Part shown: piece by piece, positions 10,747-22,260 of the stretch
Layout of the letters: each line of letters starts with the position of its first letter
Numbering within the stretch: position 1 is the stretch's first letter
DNA from: Kuschelorhynchus macadamiae
Lineage: Eukaryota > Arthropoda > Insecta > Coleoptera > Curculionidae
NCBI GenBank assembly: GCA_030620095.1
Contig: JAUTXW010000561.1
Coordinates: 1,752,001-1,816,000, forward strand
Direction of reading: 5' to 3'
Length of the DNA: 64,000 bases
Translations under genes and position numbers: made by a program
Notes under the pieces: model-generated
Seen by the model: only the letters and a program-made list of their open reading frames with translations
Database searches by the model: none
What the model was told of the DNA's origin: nothing

Positions 10747-11311
10747 ACCCCCCTGAAAAGTTGACCACGAGCCGACACTGAACAAGACCCTATTTCTGGT
10801 AGAGTTTGTTTATATTCAAGATTTGCGTGATAATACAAGTACTAATCCTCAAGAAAAATATATGTACTAACCATTACGAAATATTGGTAATTTAATTTGC
10901 AAGAGTCGAAGCTACAAAACCAATAACGCTGATATTGAAAGGTTATTGAGTGCTTGTGTTTTTCGCAAAAAAAGATAATATTCAATATTTCTAGTAATAA
11001 TATAAAAACCAAAATTTAGGGCTTTTAATTAAATTTCAAAACTTTTTTTAATTCTAGGTAAATTATTCTACACAAACTAATTACTAGAATCGAAAAGATT
11101 AATTTTAAACTACACAAAATATGCCAGACTTTAACTAAAGGCGCAAATTAAATAACTACAAAACAAACTCTCACAAAAAGTAACATAACATAAAACGAAT
11201 TTTAGATGATTGACAACACATGCGTGTAATTAATACTCTATAAGCACCGAATTATACGTCAAACAACCGTATAATTCAGTTTCTATAAAATAATAGATTT
11301 GTACCCATAAC
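10745..11311. other. Unassigned AT-rich sequence
   Basis: No gene or repeat was recognised. Confidence 0.4.
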
Positions 11312-12441
11312 CCCATGATATAATAAACCGTAGGTATGATATTGTGCATTCCCACCTGGCGCCGCTAGTTCTGCTACGTCATCGCGTGTTTAACGCCGGC
11401 TGTCATTGACCTTTGGCCGTTTGGCCATATGATTTCAGCAGATAAAAAACAAAATTGTGAGTGTTATGTGGATTTCAGTGCATTTTCAGTTGATGTTTAA
11501 AAGTATTTGCGGATTTCTGTGTCTTTCTGTCTGCCAAATTATTTTGTTAGTTTGTTATATTATGGCGTAAATAAAATAATCCAAATTAGTTTAAAATTTA
11601 ATTTTCACTTGCGATATTGTTTATCAAAATATTACTCGTGCAACAAAATGTAATGAATAAAAGCATCCGTGCATATCAGCAGAAAAAATATCTCGCTCTA
11701 CGGGCACACGTTCGTGATTTTTTCAGTTGATAAGCACTCCTGCTTTTATTAAAAAATGGTTGCCAAAAAAGTTTTTACAGATTTTCAGAAATTTTTATGC
11801 ACTTGTGTTACTTCTAGTGATAATGTTACCGGTAGCAAAAAAGACAACAATGTAAATCTGGACGAAATAGTCGACAATAATAGAAAAAGAGTTTATCAAC
11901 TAGAATAAGACTATATTTTATTTAAATTTTATTTCTTTATATAATTACATATAATATAGGAACAAACGGAGGCTTTTGCACATAAAGGTTAAAGTTGTTT
12001 AGTGTGTGTTGTTTTATTCCCTCTCATACCTGCATTTTTTTAATTAGACCTCCTCCCCTCAAATGGCACTTAGTTACGTCCCTATACTTATCAATTATAT
12101 TAGTTTTAAATTAAACTAAATATAAACATGTATAACAAAATAACGGTATAAAATTAAATACTGTCGGAATTTATGCAACCTTAATTCTTTCTTTAGCTTG
12201 TGTTTTGTATTTTCATTAAATAAATATATAACTACCATGTCATAAGTTTTTTATTTTAATGAGTTATATGTCAATGTTTCATTAGAAAAACATTTTTAAC
12301 AAAAAAAATGGTAATATAATGTCTAAACGCATGCATCTCCATAAGCAATATAAAAATCTACGCACGCAATGACGTCACTGCGCGAACCGGACATATTTGA
12401 GATCGTCTAGATATCATACCTTCCGTTTATTATATCATGGG
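11312..12441. mobile_element. 1.13 kb element with 31 bp terminal inverted repeats
   Basis: The left end starts CCCATGATATAATAAAC (11312-11342). The right end (12411-12441) is its reverse complement with about two mismatches in 31. ACGTCA sequences followed by a GCG block lie just inside both ends. No target-site duplication is clear. The interior has only a 50-residue ORF (11756-11908) with no known domain, so this is probably a non-autonomous DNA transposon. The superfamily is not assigned. Confidence 0.6.
11756..11908 (+). CDS. Small ORF inside the 31-bp-TIR element
   Basis: ATG 11756 to TAA 11906-11908 gives 50 residues with a hydrophobic/Cys start (KFLCTCVTSS) and a charged end. No domain is recognised. 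It lies roughly mid-element and could be the remains of a transposase exon, or chance. Confidence 0.2.
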   Translation: MVAKKVFTDFQKFLCTCVTSSDNVTGSKKDNNVNLDEIVDNNRKRVYQLE

Positions 12442-12527
12442 ATGTACCAGCAATTTATGATCGCAATGGTACATGGATGATTCGGGGTGTTCCCGGTCGC
12501 TAGATTTTAGTTTCAGGTACAGTTGTT

Positions 12528-12740
12528 TTTATATAGAGTCGGGATCGGGCTGGCGCGCTAGCGCGCGGTTTCCTTATAGCAAACCTAATCAACCCTAACC
12601 CAATGTTATCTGCATTTACTTAGTAAGTTTTGTTAAAAAAAAAAAAATTAAAAAGTCATATGAACGGGTATACAATGCATATCGCCGAATCCAAAGCCGA
12701 TTATCTTACCGACGTCCTGAAAAGCCGCATGTTGAACGTC
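12528..12740 (-). repeat. tRNA-headed SINE-like unit, second copy
   Basis: On the minus strand a degenerate head (GTCGGTAAGATAATCGGC, then a weak B-box region) is followed by a T-run, GGGTTAGGGTTGATTAGG, GCGCGCCAGCCC and CCCGACTCTATATA. The order and body match the unit at 9285-9466. Confidence 0.5.
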
Positions 12741-13409
12741 TAATAAAAATTATTTATACACGTCACGCCAACAGCAACCAATCAAATCAAAAAAATTAAT
12801 TTGCATTTTCAACTGTAGGGGAAACTGAAAGCTAGTTTCCCGGACAGTGTAATTGCAGGTGTCAGTTGTCAGTATTGTCAATGTCAGTATATCCTCCATC
12901 CGCCCTCTCCCGTATCAACCATAACTATAGTTTCAAAATTCTGTCCTGTAACTCTCATAGAAATCTGTAATTTGCAACTCAATACTAGGAGAATTTTTAA
13001 TAGCCCGTGAGAATTCGGATTTTACGCTATATGAGGTAACTACTAATTTATGAGTACAGTGGCTTTAAACCGTTATACGAGGACAAACAATGTATTTATG
13101 AGTGCTGGATGTATGAGCTAAATATTACGAATCGGATGGTATCGATATACAGTTATATGTATCGAGACACACCACGTATCCTTTTAAAATTATCAATACA
13201 AAATATCAAGTATCGGACGCATACTTTGATATCAGTTCGTAACGGGCATAGAGACGGCAATAAAAATAAATTAATCGTTTATTGAATCATTTGATTAACC
13301 GGTCATCATAATTGCTCTTTTGATTAAATCGGCAAGAAATAACCTATCCAATTAGCAGCTTAACTGCACAATGTAGAAGGTAACAACCCCCTCTAGAAGG
13401 CCGCTTTCG
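12741..13409. other. Unassigned sequence
   Basis: The first approximately 100 bp resemble the flank of the related unit near 8600. The rest has no recognised feature. Confidence 0.35.
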
Positions 13410-13795
13410 AATTGGTTCGTGGAAGGCAGATATCTGGTTTCGTGTGGAGGCGGAGACTCAACTGCTCAGTGTGAAAACTAACAACTAGCGCTAGAAAGGG
13501 AGCAGACGCTGTGAACGTGTGAGACCTAGTTCGTCTGCCCAGTTTTCTACATAGAATATCAGCGCTATGAGGCGTAAGTAGGAAGGGTGATAGCTTGAAA
13601 GAAAAGGTTATCTCGTGATACCAGTAGTACTCTCAAGAGCTTATAGTTCGCCATCCGGATATTCCACCGATAACATCTCTAAACTGGAATAAGATGTAAA
13701 TTATCTAGAAGGGTCGCCTCGGCTACGACTAAGCCCCAGACAGAGAGAGCAATCTGGCGGTTGCTTTGCAGCAAAACCATTAAAACGAATAATTC
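13410..13795 (+). repeat. Dispersed repeat X, copy 4 (partial)
   Basis: This shares GCTAGAAAGGGAGCAGACGC, ATCTCGTGATACCAGTAG and GCAATCTGGCGG with copies 1 to 3. Internal deletions have shortened it. Confidence 0.75.
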
Positions 13796-14044
13796 ATTCA
13801 ATGTCGTAGCGTCGTTCAAGCGATATACAATATGATGTGGGGAATTTTTAAAACTTGATGATTGCATCCTTTGGGACTCATGTGTGGGAGATAATGCAAA
13901 AATCCCTTATTTTAAATATGTCAGTATCAGGGCAGGGAAGAATATCCAATCCGATTTCCGAACGCGGCCTTTTTAGACTTTAGCCACATTTTTAGCTAAA
14001 CTAATAATGTAACCTATACCTAACCTATTTAAAAACAAAAAATC

Positions 14045-14205
14045 TCATGACCAATTGCACAAAGCTCAATTAAAGTTTAGAATGTTTAACGGAATGTTAA
14101 ATTTGACAGCGTGATCCTAGAGTTCTGTAAGCAGCTTGTCAAATCCGAAAGCTCGGTTAAATATTCTAAACGTTAATTAAGTTTTGTCCAATCGGGCGAA
14201 AGTGA
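14045..14205. mobile_element. Small palindromic MITE
   Basis: ATTGCACAAAGCTCAATTAA with the following GTTTAGAATGTTTAAC is mirrored, inverted, by GTTAAATATTCTAAACGTTA and the following AATTAAGTTTTGTCCAAT. Inner arms around TTGACA and TGTCAA also pair. It is about 160 bp with no coding capacity. The superfamily is unknown. Confidence 0.5.
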
Positions 14206-14704
14206 ACTAAAGTTAATGAACTTTATTCTTCAGTCGTGTTAGCCAATGATATCTGCTATGACTGTGATATCTGATCTATTCAAGAATACTATTTAATAAA
14301 CCTGGTTAAAAATCTTTTAAAATTCCCACGATACTAAGGGCGTTCAATTTTTTTAGTAGTAACATTTGTCTTGAATAGTCATATACTACCTTAGATTAAA
14401 CTAAATATCACGTATTTTATATAATATCCTCCGAATGTCCATAGTGTCACCATAAATTGCCCAATGTAGCGGAATTCTAACCGCAGAAGGCGGAATTTAC
14501 CATTCCCCTGTTGGTAACACTGAATTCGTTGTAATTTACATTTCTACCTTTCTAAATTTGTGATTGGATTTGATCGTTGTTTGGAGCAATATTTATATCT
14601 GGTTTGGAGCTTTATTCGTCCTTTAACATTGTAACGTAAAAAAAGTAAATCAGTTCTGCACTGTCGTAAAATTAAATCATAAACAGTGAAAATAAAGATT
14701 TCAC

Positions 14705-15367
14705 ATGACGTTAAATGATAGATACTCTGCTTTGCTGGATAAATGTGTAGGTTCTCTATCTGGAAAAACTTTATAAACGAGAACTTAGATGGCTCGGACA
14801 GAGATGATCAAAGCACAAAATTAAAAGATATTGCCAAGGAATATTGCATTATTGACACAAACCACCAAAGATCAGAAAAAGCTATAACACAGCTTGAAGA
14901 GGTAGTTTCTGATCCGTCACAAACTTATAATGTCGATAAAATATATCAAGAAAAACTCAAGGAACATGAAATAAGCGATCCCACTGAAAACGAAATATGG
15001 ACACAACTTTTCTGCAATGACTTCAATTCGAGAAGTAAGGCCCAAAAAGAAAAAAGATAATTCCCATTATGAAGAAGTAGATGATTCTTTATTGTGTTCT
15101 AATACTTTTACTGCTCCTTTGGATCCAATTACGAAAGTTATTATCAAAAAACCTATTAGAAATAGAAAATGTAAACATATCTATGATAGCCAATCTATTT
15201 ATGATTATATTAGACAGTCCAGAAGTAAAGCAAAATGTCCATACATCGGATGCAAAAATAATCGGTTGGTTCCAGATGACCTTCAAGAAGATGTTCAGTT
15301 AGAGGAGCAAATTACACAGTATCTTGCAGCCCAGAGTCAGGAAAGTTCTGAAGATGAGTCAGAATAA
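14705..15367 (+). pseudogene. NSMCE2: NSMCE2/Mms21-like SUMO ligase (SP-RING), two frameshifts
   Basis: Nse2 is the SUMO E3 ligase of the SMC5/6 DNA-repair complex. The C-terminal frame (15017-15367) has an SP-RING: LDPITKVIIKKPIRNRKC, then KHIYD, KCPYIGC and DDLQED. Counting from 15017, the zinc ligands C52, H54, C74 and C79 (C-x-H ... C-x4-C) are intact. The acidic tail SSEDESE is also Nse2-like. An N-terminal coiled-coil-like part (14743-15060) lies in another frame, and a likely true start (ATG 14705, frame of the SP-RING) precedes it. Two opposite indels, near 14763-14775 and near 15000-15058, would join the three parts; both areas hold A-runs. No introns are seen. It is either a retrocopy or a functional single-exon gene with homopolymer errors in the assembly. 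Confidence 0.8.
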
Positions 15368-16137
15368 TTTTAAAGTTTCTGTTTTTTTATATTCTTATGC
15401 TAGATAAAATACTTGTTGCCCATTCTAAGTAAACATCATAAGTTCGTAAACAAATACACTATTTCAAACTGATACAAATATAGTGCCTATGATTACATTA
15501 CTACTATTAACTCTCTATAGTAGGGTACTTAGCCAGGAGGGATGTCCAGGGGGTCAAACCATCCGTCCCACGAAACTAAAAATATTTTGTTATAGACATG
15601 CTTCTTCCTAATTTTCCTGAAATGTTTGGACCCCCCTCCTCAGACCGGTTTTATTGAGCAGTTATAAATATTTGAATTAGAAATGTTTAAAGATCTAAAA
15701 ATGTAGAAGATGGCAAAGCAAAAAAAGGGTGCTTTTATTTTTGCCAATGGTTCAAAAATCCTGCTTTTTTAAGTAATTACAATGAAAGAAGATAAATAAA
15801 AAACTCATCCATGTAACAAAGAAATAAACCTTGATATAAATATACACCTGGGTGACTCTACAAGTGTCTCTCGGTTAGGTTAGGTCTGGCAACCCTAGTG
15901 CATTTATTTTAAATATATTTTTAAATGTACTCTTTTCAGGATGCCCCGAAGAGAAATATTGGGAGGGAGGGGAATAGGTAAGAAAAAAATGTGGAAAATT
16001 CATCTGCCAAGGGGGTGAGCGGGGATGGCAAAATTTGTATGGAGAATTTTGTTGCATCAATTCTAAACTGCAAGTGAATGTAATTCAAATGACAATATAA
16101 CAATTTGATACAATCAAGCATAACATAATCATGACAT
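15368..16137. other. Unassigned AT-rich sequence
   Basis: No gene or repeat was recognised downstream of the NSMCE2-like frame. No poly(A) tail follows the stop closely. Confidence 0.4.
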
Positions 16138-16668
16138 TAACCGACTTCAAAAAAAAAAGGTTATTAATTTGATGAAATGCATATTTTTTATGTATATACT
16201 TCCATTACTCCATGATGGTTTGACCAACTTGGATAAAATTTTCAAATAAGATTCAGTGCTGGAGTGGTCCCATAGCAAGCATATTGAAAAATTGCTGAAT
16301 GACGCAATTCTGAACCGTTTACGCGAACGCGATGCTATATTGAACAATATACGGTTTCACAATTCTACCAGGAAAGAAAATTTATGTTTATCAATGTATA
16401 AAATATATTATTAAGTGATGTTACAATGCAGTGGACCTAGTCACTATTTGTTAAACCTGACCTTTACAGTAAAATTCGATATAAACAGAACTAAAAAGCA
16501 CGAAATCAAAAAAATAAAACATGCTTCAAAAAATTCACTAAAAAGTGAAAAATAATATTATTCCTTCAAAATGTCAGCCTGTTAAGTCGCCAAACTTATA
16601 ACTTGAATCAGTATTTATATTGCCTCATCATCTACGCTCGTACGAAGTCGCGGGCAAAAGCTAGTAAC
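16138..16668. mobile_element. Unclassified transposon remnant
   Basis: The left end AACCGACTTC followed by an A-run, and the right end GTCGCGGGCAAAAGCTAGT, are sequences I associate with widespread insect interspersed repeats. No protein is recognisable between them. The class is left open. Confidence 0.4.
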
Positions 16669-16719
16669 CATATCATTTTTGTTGAAGTGTTAAATTGTTA
16701 GCAACAATAGGAAAATGCT

Positions 16720-16908
16720 ATGTCTAAAAATGTTAAATTGTTATTATATCCCAGTGAGCAAAAAAAAAAGAGAAAAAATGAACTTTTATGTACTCTATGC
16801 TCAAAGTTTTTATGGTCTCGAAAGGTATTTATAGTAGATAATAATACTCCGAGGGTAACAAGTACATTTTCACATAGAATTAATGCTTTCTCAGCTTTGT
16901 TCCATTAA
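16720..16908 (+). other. Short unassigned ORF
   Basis: A 62-residue frame with the pattern TLCSKFLWS. No domain is recognised and chance is the likelier explanation. Confidence 0.1.
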
Positions 16909-16924
16909 GAAGTCATGTTTCTTG

Positions 16925-17285
16925 GGATTAGACTGTGTCAAATTAGAACTATTCGACATTTCGCCTTCGATTGCATGAGACATCTTCAGGGATCTTTACT
17001 CCACAAGATTTGAACACTGAATGAACTCGGAGAAATTCAGGCGTGCTTTTATTCCAGACTTGTGATGTAGACCGTAACCTGTACAACTATTGAAGTTTTT
17101 GGTACGAAAATTTGAATAGATTCTCTAATCTTTCGTTTATAAAACCCTGGAACCGACGCTAGAACCTTGGCTTCATTTACATTTCTAATATGGCCAGTAG
17201 TATGCTGGTGTTCAGCTACAGCAGATTGAACAATCTGTTTCTTTTTAATACATCGTTCATGTTCCGTAAATCTAGCAGCTATTGA
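16925..17285 (-). pseudogene. Penelope-like element, C-terminal/GIY-YIG part and 3' end
   Basis: On the minus strand, the block RFTEHERCIKKKQ followed by SAVAEHQHTTGHI and then VLASVPGFYKRKIRESI is characteristic of the GIY-YIG endonuclease end of Penelope-like retroelements. The downstream non-coding 3' region shows GCACGCCTGAATTTCTCCG and GGCGAAATGTCG, matching the second copy near 18950. This fragment lies head-to-head with the RT fragment that starts at 17294, a common arrangement of truncated Penelope insertions. No intact ORF remains. Confidence 0.75.
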
Positions 17286-17293
17286 GAGTTCTG

Positions 17294-17690
17294 TATGTAG
17301 ATGATACTTTTGTTGTTTGGCCTCATGAATAGGAAAATCTCCTCACATTTCTGGACCACCTTAATTCGCGATATTAAATTCACAATGGAAATTGAATCTA
17401 ATGGAACGATTCCTTTTCTAGATGTACTTGTTCAAAGAAAGGAAAGTGCTTCATTAGGATATTCTGTGTATAGAATACCGACGAATACAAATAGATATTT
17501 AAATGCAAATTCCCACAAAAAAGAAATCGGTTAACAAAATTCACTAGTATTTATTATTAACATAGGAAACAGCGAAACTGACCGAAACTCTGAGAGGAAA
17601 TAGCTATTACACTGAAGATATTAGGCGGTCAATTAAAAGATATAGTAATCCAACTCCATGAAGGGAGAATGATAAAAAGCCACCGTTAGA
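17294..17690 (+). pseudogene. Penelope-like reverse transcriptase fragment
   Basis: It begins at the catalytic YVDD box (17294-17305) with TFVVWPH after it. It continues with IKFTMEIESNGTIPFLDVLV and YSVYRIPTNTNRYLN, hallmark Penelope RT sequence. Stops and a frame change (TAG near 17330) break it. The 5' part of the RT is missing at the junction with the inverted fragment. The 3' continuation appears at 18612, after an inserted LINE fragment. Confidence 0.8.
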
Positions 17691-17692
17691 CA

Positions 17693-18611
17693 GTGAAATG
17701 GCTGTCAGTCAGGCAGAACTGGTGGCAAGGGCCATGGAGTCAGGGATTGTAAGGCCCATGCAGTCAATCGATAAGCCCATAAAGTACCTGGGGATCCAGG
17801 TTGACGCCAGGCTCACTTGGGAAGGGCACTGTGCCCGGCTGGCAGGGAAACTAAGTAAGATTGTGTTTGTTATATGTAGTCTGAGGAGCAACGTCTCTGG
17901 CCCTGTCCTAAGGACTGCTTATTTTGCATACTTCCACTCGCACATCTCATATGGCATTTTGTGCTGGGACCATTCTACACATGCATCAGGGCTTTTTGCT
18001 ATACAGAGGTGTGCGAGAGTCATGGTAGGAAATGGTTTTCAAAATTGTTGTAAGGGGACCTCTTTGTTTCCCTGAAAATTCTAACTGTTCCATGTGTACA
18101 TATCTTGTCATGTCTAAACCATGTGAAAAATAATATAACAAATTACCAGATCAACAGCTACTGGTACTAGGCGCAAGAACGATCTTGTTGTCAGGCATTC
18201 TCGATTGGCAAGGGCCAGGGACAAACAGAACCATTTCAGCATAAAATGTTTTAATGCCCTTCCAGATAGGATCAGATCTCTTTCCAAATTTAGAGTAATA
18301 CTAAAAAACTATTTACAGCAGAAAACTTTTTATTCATTAGACAATTTCTTAAAAAACAATTTTGATGATATCTAGATGCATCCGGCTTCAAATGTGTATA
18401 TATTTATTTTTAAATTTTATTGTGTTTTGTAAATTTAAATTTTATACATTTACTTGTGAATGTAAATTGTTTTGTCCTTTTATATATCTAGACACTTCTA
18501 ACTTGTACTTTTTAATATTGATATGTGGGTATTTCATAATTTTATTTTTTATTTTTGACTTGTGAAAATGCTATGTATGATCATCACAAATAAGTATTGT
18601 CGTTCTTCCCT
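17693..18611 (+). mobile_element. LINE fragment inserted in the Penelope copy
   Basis: The frame at 17698-18075 is the thumb/C-terminal region of a Jockey/CR1-group RT: IKYLGIQVDARLTWEGH, then AYFAYFHSHISYGILCW. Frameshifted continuation follows to about 18350 (for example HSRLARARDG in another frame), then an AT-rich 3' UTR. Penelope sequence occurs on both sides in matching order, so this fragment came later. It is 5'-truncated and dead. Confidence 0.75.
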
Positions 18612-19012
18612 TAATACATGACATTAAAGACAAAATAGGACGGATTGCTTCCGCAGTCCAATATACGTATCTTCAATACACATAAGATTGGACAAAGCTT
18701 GCGACCCCTGAAAGATGTTTCAAACAAAAGGAGTATATAAAATTCCTTGCTCCTGTTGAGAAGCATATGTGGGAAAAACAGGATACTCAATATTCACTAG
18801 ACTTAATGAACATGAACGATGTATTAAAAAGAATCAAACTGTTTAATCTGCTGTAACTGAACACCAACATACCACTGGTCCTATTATCATTTTAAAAGAA
18901 ATCAAAGTTCTAGTGTGGGCTCTAGGATCAAGTCGGGTATAAAAGCCCGCCTGAATCTCTTCGAGCTCATTTAGTGTTTAGATCTCGTGAAGATTCTTGA
19001 AGATGCCAAGTT
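18612..19012 (+). pseudogene. Penelope-like element, GIY-YIG endonuclease part
   Basis: In the frame read, HDIKDKIGRIAS near 18620 is followed by YIKFL/YKIPC near 18740, then AYVGKTGYSIFTRLNEHERC, SAVTEHQHTTGPI, and the shared 3' tail. The GIY-YIG module is recognisable, but in-frame stops (TGA after PCSC, TAA after NQTV) and substitutions kill it. Together with 17294-17690 it is one Penelope insertion split by a LINE. Confidence 0.7.
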
Positions 19013-21556
19013 AATAAATGTGACTGGAATACATCCATGCTATTCATCAGGCATCAGAACCTTATTAAGAGAAGGGGAGATCATATTATGTTATGTTAAT
19101 GAATCAGGTAAGATAAGGTGGCCAAGGTATAAGAAACTTGAAACTTAATGAGGTCAGGTTAGTTGTTAGTAGAGGCCACTAACGATCATGTTTTTACTGA
19201 CCATGACTGATCGCTGATAGTTTAAAAATCTGTTAGTAGAATTTTATAGACAAGAGTACGGACATGCCTGACTAAAGCTTCAAAATCTTGGCAAATAGAG
19301 TTCTTAAACCGTTGTATAGTTTTCGACTAAAGACTAATTTCTAGTTGTAAGAACGGTACTAAAATAACACACCTTCGTTTTATTTGGGAAGATACACACT
19401 AACATATTCTTGAAAAAGGGGTAGCGAGAGAACCCTCCCCACATTTCAAAAACAGGATGGACAGGAAGAATATTTTCTTGAAATTTGGTAGAGACTTCTT
19501 GATGATGCTGAATCAGAACATCAACATTTCCATAAAAAATTGCTATTTTTTTTCTAAAAATCGACCCTTTTTCTACCATAGGTTGAAATGAGCATTGTCA
19601 AAACCTCACAGAAAGAATAAAAACTTAACTATGGTCAAAATAGTCTTACTAAATCCGTACATAGCACAACATTTGAAACTAATCTGGTAACTAATTTTTG
19701 ATATACTGAGGTTTCCCACTTTTAAATGGGTCACACTATATATAGAAAAGTCCGCAAAAATTAGACACATTATGGTAAAAATGACTTGGATGTCGTTACA
19801 AAAATCCATTCAAAATCATTACAAAGGTTATTAGTTTTTTATTTTTCAGACAAAAAAAGGTTTACAAACCAAAAAAATTCCCATATTTGCATTCTGTTAA
19901 TTAAAAATTATTTTTATATATATATTTTTTACTTAACATCTGCTATATGCCACTAAATAAAAACTGTAATTAAAGACGCGCTCAGTTAGCTTCACGGGGC
20001 CTTCAAGGCAATTGTACTGGTGCTACGTAAAAAGTATATAGAACCATTTTTTAGAGAATTTCATAAGGTGTTATTTTATATGCCACAATAATTATTTATC
20101 GTATGATAAAACAAAAACCAACTTTTGTACCTAATTTTCATAGAGGGTTCCGCTTTTATCTAAGGTGGTAGCATTTTTACTGTTTTTCGAGACCTCCGAA
20201 TCTCACTATTAAAAAATATGTACTATTTAATTTTTTCTATTTTTCACACGAATATTTGATTCGTCGCCTGGAGTACAAGAAGTTGATGAAGGTTCCGATA
20301 GTGACACTAGTGTTGTTACTGATGACAAACCTTATTTTGTGAAACATTGTGCTTAGTTTTTAATACCTGTATTGGCTGGGCAACTCAAAATAAACTGCCT
20401 GATCATCGCAGATTTTCTACATGAAATACGAACTCAAGCAAAAGACACTCATCAGAAACCAGACACAAATCAAAACAACAAATATTATCTTTCTAACTTA
20501 TGAGTAGGGCTTTTCAGTTATTTATCTATATACATGTTATACATACTATGTACCTACAAATTTTGTTCTTTGTTGTGGCTGTTTGTTTAATCTAAAGTAT
20601 TTAAACGAAATATGTAAGCATATTCTCATAAACAGAATATGTATGTATATACATATCTTTTAAGTTTTGTTTTAATATTATGAGTAAAAAAAAATTAAGT
20701 AGAACAAATATGTGTATCTGTTATTATAAACGGTAATCCGAACAATTTTATAATTCGAATGAGGCCTTGCAATATAGTGTTCAAATCAAAAACGCAGCAC
20801 TGTAATAATAGCCCACAATTATCTATATTAATTCGGTAACTTGGATCAATATTTAATAAAAAATCAATTTTAACTTGAAAAATTTTATATTAAAATAAAT
20901 AAACAATAAAAAATCTGTTTGATCACTGTATATCAACAATATATACACAATATATACAAAGGAATATAAACTAGTATAATTAGAAATATTATTCACTTTT
21001 AATCTTAGAAGTATAATTATAAATTTGTACTTAATAAAACTTAAAATTAAATTACAGAATTAGACTTAGAGGATTAAATACAAGCGCTCATTAATTTACA
21101 CAAACCATGGCTTATTTTAATGGTAAATAATTAAAAAAACAATTAAAAATAACAAATTGTTAAAACTAAATGTCACTGGAAATGTCTTTTTGTCGAAATA
21201 AATGTATAAATTCCTCTGGATGTTATTTTCCATAAATTGGTGTTGTTTGTGTACTTGTCTCGTTGTCTCTTTACACCTATATGACCATAAACATATTTTT
21301 GTTAAAGGTTGAAAAACTGTACAAATCACTACATTTATTAAATCTATCATCTAATGTTACTGTATTTATAGTAAGTAAAATTATCAACAAATTATATAAA
21401 ACTTGCTATGACTATCTAAGAATTGTTGAAAAAAATTATCCCGTATTCTCAGATATTAGAAAGTTTAATTTATTACTTTGTTAATAATAACATAAAGGCG
21501 TCATTTTTATAACAATACAATTATAGAGCGGACTAAATAACATAGAGACTAATATT

Positions 21557-21560
<4 letters not shown>
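19013..21560. other. Unassigned AT-rich sequence, about 2.5 kb
   Basis: No gene is supported. An acidic open stretch ending at TAG 20354-20356 (VDEGSDSDTSVVTDDKPYF) looks like real protein rather than noise but is too short to name. ORFs at 19334, 19606, 21117 and 21263 have no domains. Confidence 0.35.

Positions 21561-21635
<75 letters not shown>
21561..21635. repeat. (TA)n microsatellite, about 75 bp
   Basis: A perfect AT tract directly abuts the left end of mariner copy 2. Confidence 0.97.
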
Positions 21636-21639
<4 letters not shown>

Positions 21640-22042
21640 GATTCATGAGGAAATGTCAATACTTCAGGTACATATTCAGGACCAAAAAATAAACATAAAA
21701 GTCTATATAAATAAGTGTCCGCAAGGCCTTAGTTCTCGAGATACAGGGTGTTAAAGTTTTTATTTAATTTTCCTATTTTTTAAATAAAATCTATAATAAT
21801 GTAAATAATGGAGTGAAAATTGATATACGGGGGTTTTTTGGTATGACAAATTCGAATCTAATATTAGTATTGCTCTTACTTGTAGGGGGCGCCACCTACA
21901 TGTCTTTCTACTTCTTCGAACAATCACAACTTTTTGGTACAGTCTTGTATTACATTTTTGAGCAAAACAAATTATTTCCTTGCCATTTCTACGTCAAAAA
22001 GGTATACCTGTTAAAAGTTTCGGCGCATGTGATTTTTTTAAT
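21635..22042 (+). repeat. Left long terminal inverted repeat, mariner copy 2
   Basis: It pairs with 23502-23946, for example GGGGGCGCCACCTACATGTC against the inverted block at about 23680-23700. It lacks about 45 bp present near the inner end of the partner. Confidence 0.9.
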
Positions 22043-22260
22043 CAAATTCACATAAAGTATGCATATATTGTAAAAAAAATAGAAGTGTGCCTTGCCTGAC
22101 AGAACAACTGCTGGTTGGTGTTCTCATCGTTTTTCCTGTTACTTAGCAATAGTAATGTCAGTTAATAATAAGATCAAATTTTGTCACTGTCAAATTCTGT
22201 TCATAACTTTTATTACCTGACAATAATCATTTAAGAAACTTTAGATCTAAATACGTCATT

